Shown: piece after piece, positions 6,279 through 6,689 of the stretch | Layout: every line of letters begins with the position of its first letter | Numbering within the stretch: the stretch's first letter is position 1 | From: Geobacter sp. | GTDB lineage: Bacteria > Desulfobacterota > Desulfuromonadia > Geobacterales > Geobacteraceae | Assembly: GCA_003857395.1 (NCBI GenBank) | Contig: RPRC01000287.1 | Coordinates: forward strand, 1 to 6,689 | Direction: 5' to 3' | Length of the DNA stretch: 6,689 nucleotides | Program-made: the position numbers and the translations under genes | The notes under the pieces: model-generated | What the model saw: the letters and a program-made list of their open reading frames with translations, nothing else | Told to the model about the DNA's origin: nothing | Database searches by the model: none

Positions 6279-6282
6279 AAAC

Positions 6283-6689
6283 GTGAAGAAAGAGTCCCGG
6301 ACTGTCATTCTCATTGTTTTTCTGTATGCCTTACTCGGCCTGCTATGGATTTACCTCTCCGACAGACTCCTGCCCATGTTTGTCACAACTCCTGCAGGGA
6401 TAACTACCTGGAGCACCATTAAGGGTTGGCTGTACGTTGTCGTGACCTCCATTCTCCTCTATTGGCTTATCCGCCGTCACACTGAAAAACTTCTCTCAAC
6501 GCAAGAAAAGCTCCACTACAAACATGAGCAGCTGAAACTGACACAGAACGTCCTGGCCGACTCGGAAGAGCAGTTCCACCAGATGTTCGCCAAGCACAGT
6601 GCCATGCTCTATCTGGTCGATGTGGAGACGCTTGCCATTTTCGACGCCAACGAATCCGCCCAGAAATTTTATGGTTATTCCTGTAATGA
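6283..6689 (+). CDS. Membrane-anchored PAS-domain sensor protein, N-terminal part
   Basis: First 135 residues of a signalling protein that runs off the right edge with no stop. An N-terminal helix (about 7-25, including VFLYALLGLLWIYL) is followed by SDRLLP and a short external loop of about 20 residues. A second helix (about 46-63, KGWLYVVVTSILLYWLI) is followed by basic RRH, which places the rest in the cytoplasm. Residues 66-96 look like a helical or coiled-coil linker. From about 97 (EEQFHQMFAKHSAMLYLVD) a PAS domain begins and continues with DANESAQKFYGYS. This arrangement is common in Geobacter-type sensor histidine kinases and diguanylate cyclases; the output domain is outside the window, so which one cannot be said. 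The GTG start is supported by AAGGAGG upstream. The hairpin-rich leader before it suggests its own transcript. Confidence 0.85.
   Translation, partial: MKKESRTVILIVFLYALLGLLWIYLSDRLLPMFVTTPAGITTWSTIKGWLYVVVTSILLYWLIRRHTEKLLSTQEKLHYKHEQLKLTQNVLADSEEQFHQMFAKHSAMLYLVDVETLAIFDANESAQKFYGYSCN

Larger units (their letters stand above)
5973..6282 (+). other. 310-bp non-coding region upstream of the sensor gene
   Basis: This region has no convincing gene. It holds a 12-bp-stem hairpin (5987-6023), the palindromes TGACGTCA (5984-5991) and CCGACGTCGG (6101-6110), a GC-rich hairpin (6134-6150), a small terminator-like hairpin (6207-6227) and a strong ribosome site (6272-6278). I see no clear sigma70 or sigma54 promoter and could not match it to the conserved cores of the cyclic-di-GMP-I, TPP or cobalamin riboswitches by eye. 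It probably contains the 3' end of the upstream transcript and the 5' leader of the sensor gene. Confidence 0.6.

Noticed and set aside
6024..6282. Cyclic-di-GMP-I riboswitch before the sensor gene
   Set aside because: Such elements are frequent in Geobacter and were looked for on both strands, but the conserved core segments are not present.
6018..6422. Plus-strand open frames in the sensor leader (6018-6422 and 6064-6273) as small genes
   Set aside because: The peptides are Pro-, Arg-, Ser- and Cys-rich with no domain, neither start has a good ribosome site, and the longer frame overlaps the well-supported sensor gene in another frame.

Overview
The window looks like a piece of chromosome from a Geobacter-like member of the Desulfuromonadales (Deltaproteobacteria). 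This is inferred from gene content and protein style: a Thermotoga/Geobacter-type CorA, a divergent class II aldolase fused by overlap to rsmD-coaD, a class Ib aspartate aminotransferase, a small DUF1858 redox-disulfide protein, and a two-helix, PAS-containing membrane sensor. Base composition is moderate, codon use is even across the genes, and I see no sign of phage, insertion sequences, CRISPR or tRNA/rRNA. No species can be assigned from this alone.

Layout. The left third (1-2207) is on the minus strand: dgt (HD-domain dNTP triphosphohydrolase) followed 21 bp later by corA (Mg2+/Co2+ channel), whose last few codons run off the left edge. A good sigma70-type promoter (2235-2262, minus strand) drives this pair. 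A 145-bp divergent intergenic region separates it from a plus-strand cluster: class II aldolase-like gene (2353-3438), rsmD (3435-4010), coaD (4010-4492), aspartate aminotransferase (4543-5736) and a 64-residue DUF1858 protein (5778-5972). The first three overlap by 4 bp and 1 bp, so they are probably translationally coupled. The last two follow after gaps of 50 and 41 bp, with no obvious promoter or terminator between them. A perfect 12-bp-stem hairpin lies just after the cluster. About 260 bp of non-coding DNA with further hairpins then leads to a GTG-started membrane sensor gene (6283 onward) that runs off the right edge.

How the parts fit. Most of this is core housekeeping: dNTP pool control and Mg2+ uptake on one side; sugar-phosphate aldolase chemistry, 16S rRNA G966 methylation, coenzyme A synthesis and transamination on the other. 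The least ordinary items are (i) the aldolase, in which one of the three canonical metal-binding histidines appears to be Arg and the phosphate-binding NIxTD motif is altered, (ii) the orphan CxxC DUF1858 protein ending the cluster, and (iii) the hairpin-rich leader before the sensor gene. I did not find convincing evidence for a wholly new multi-gene system.
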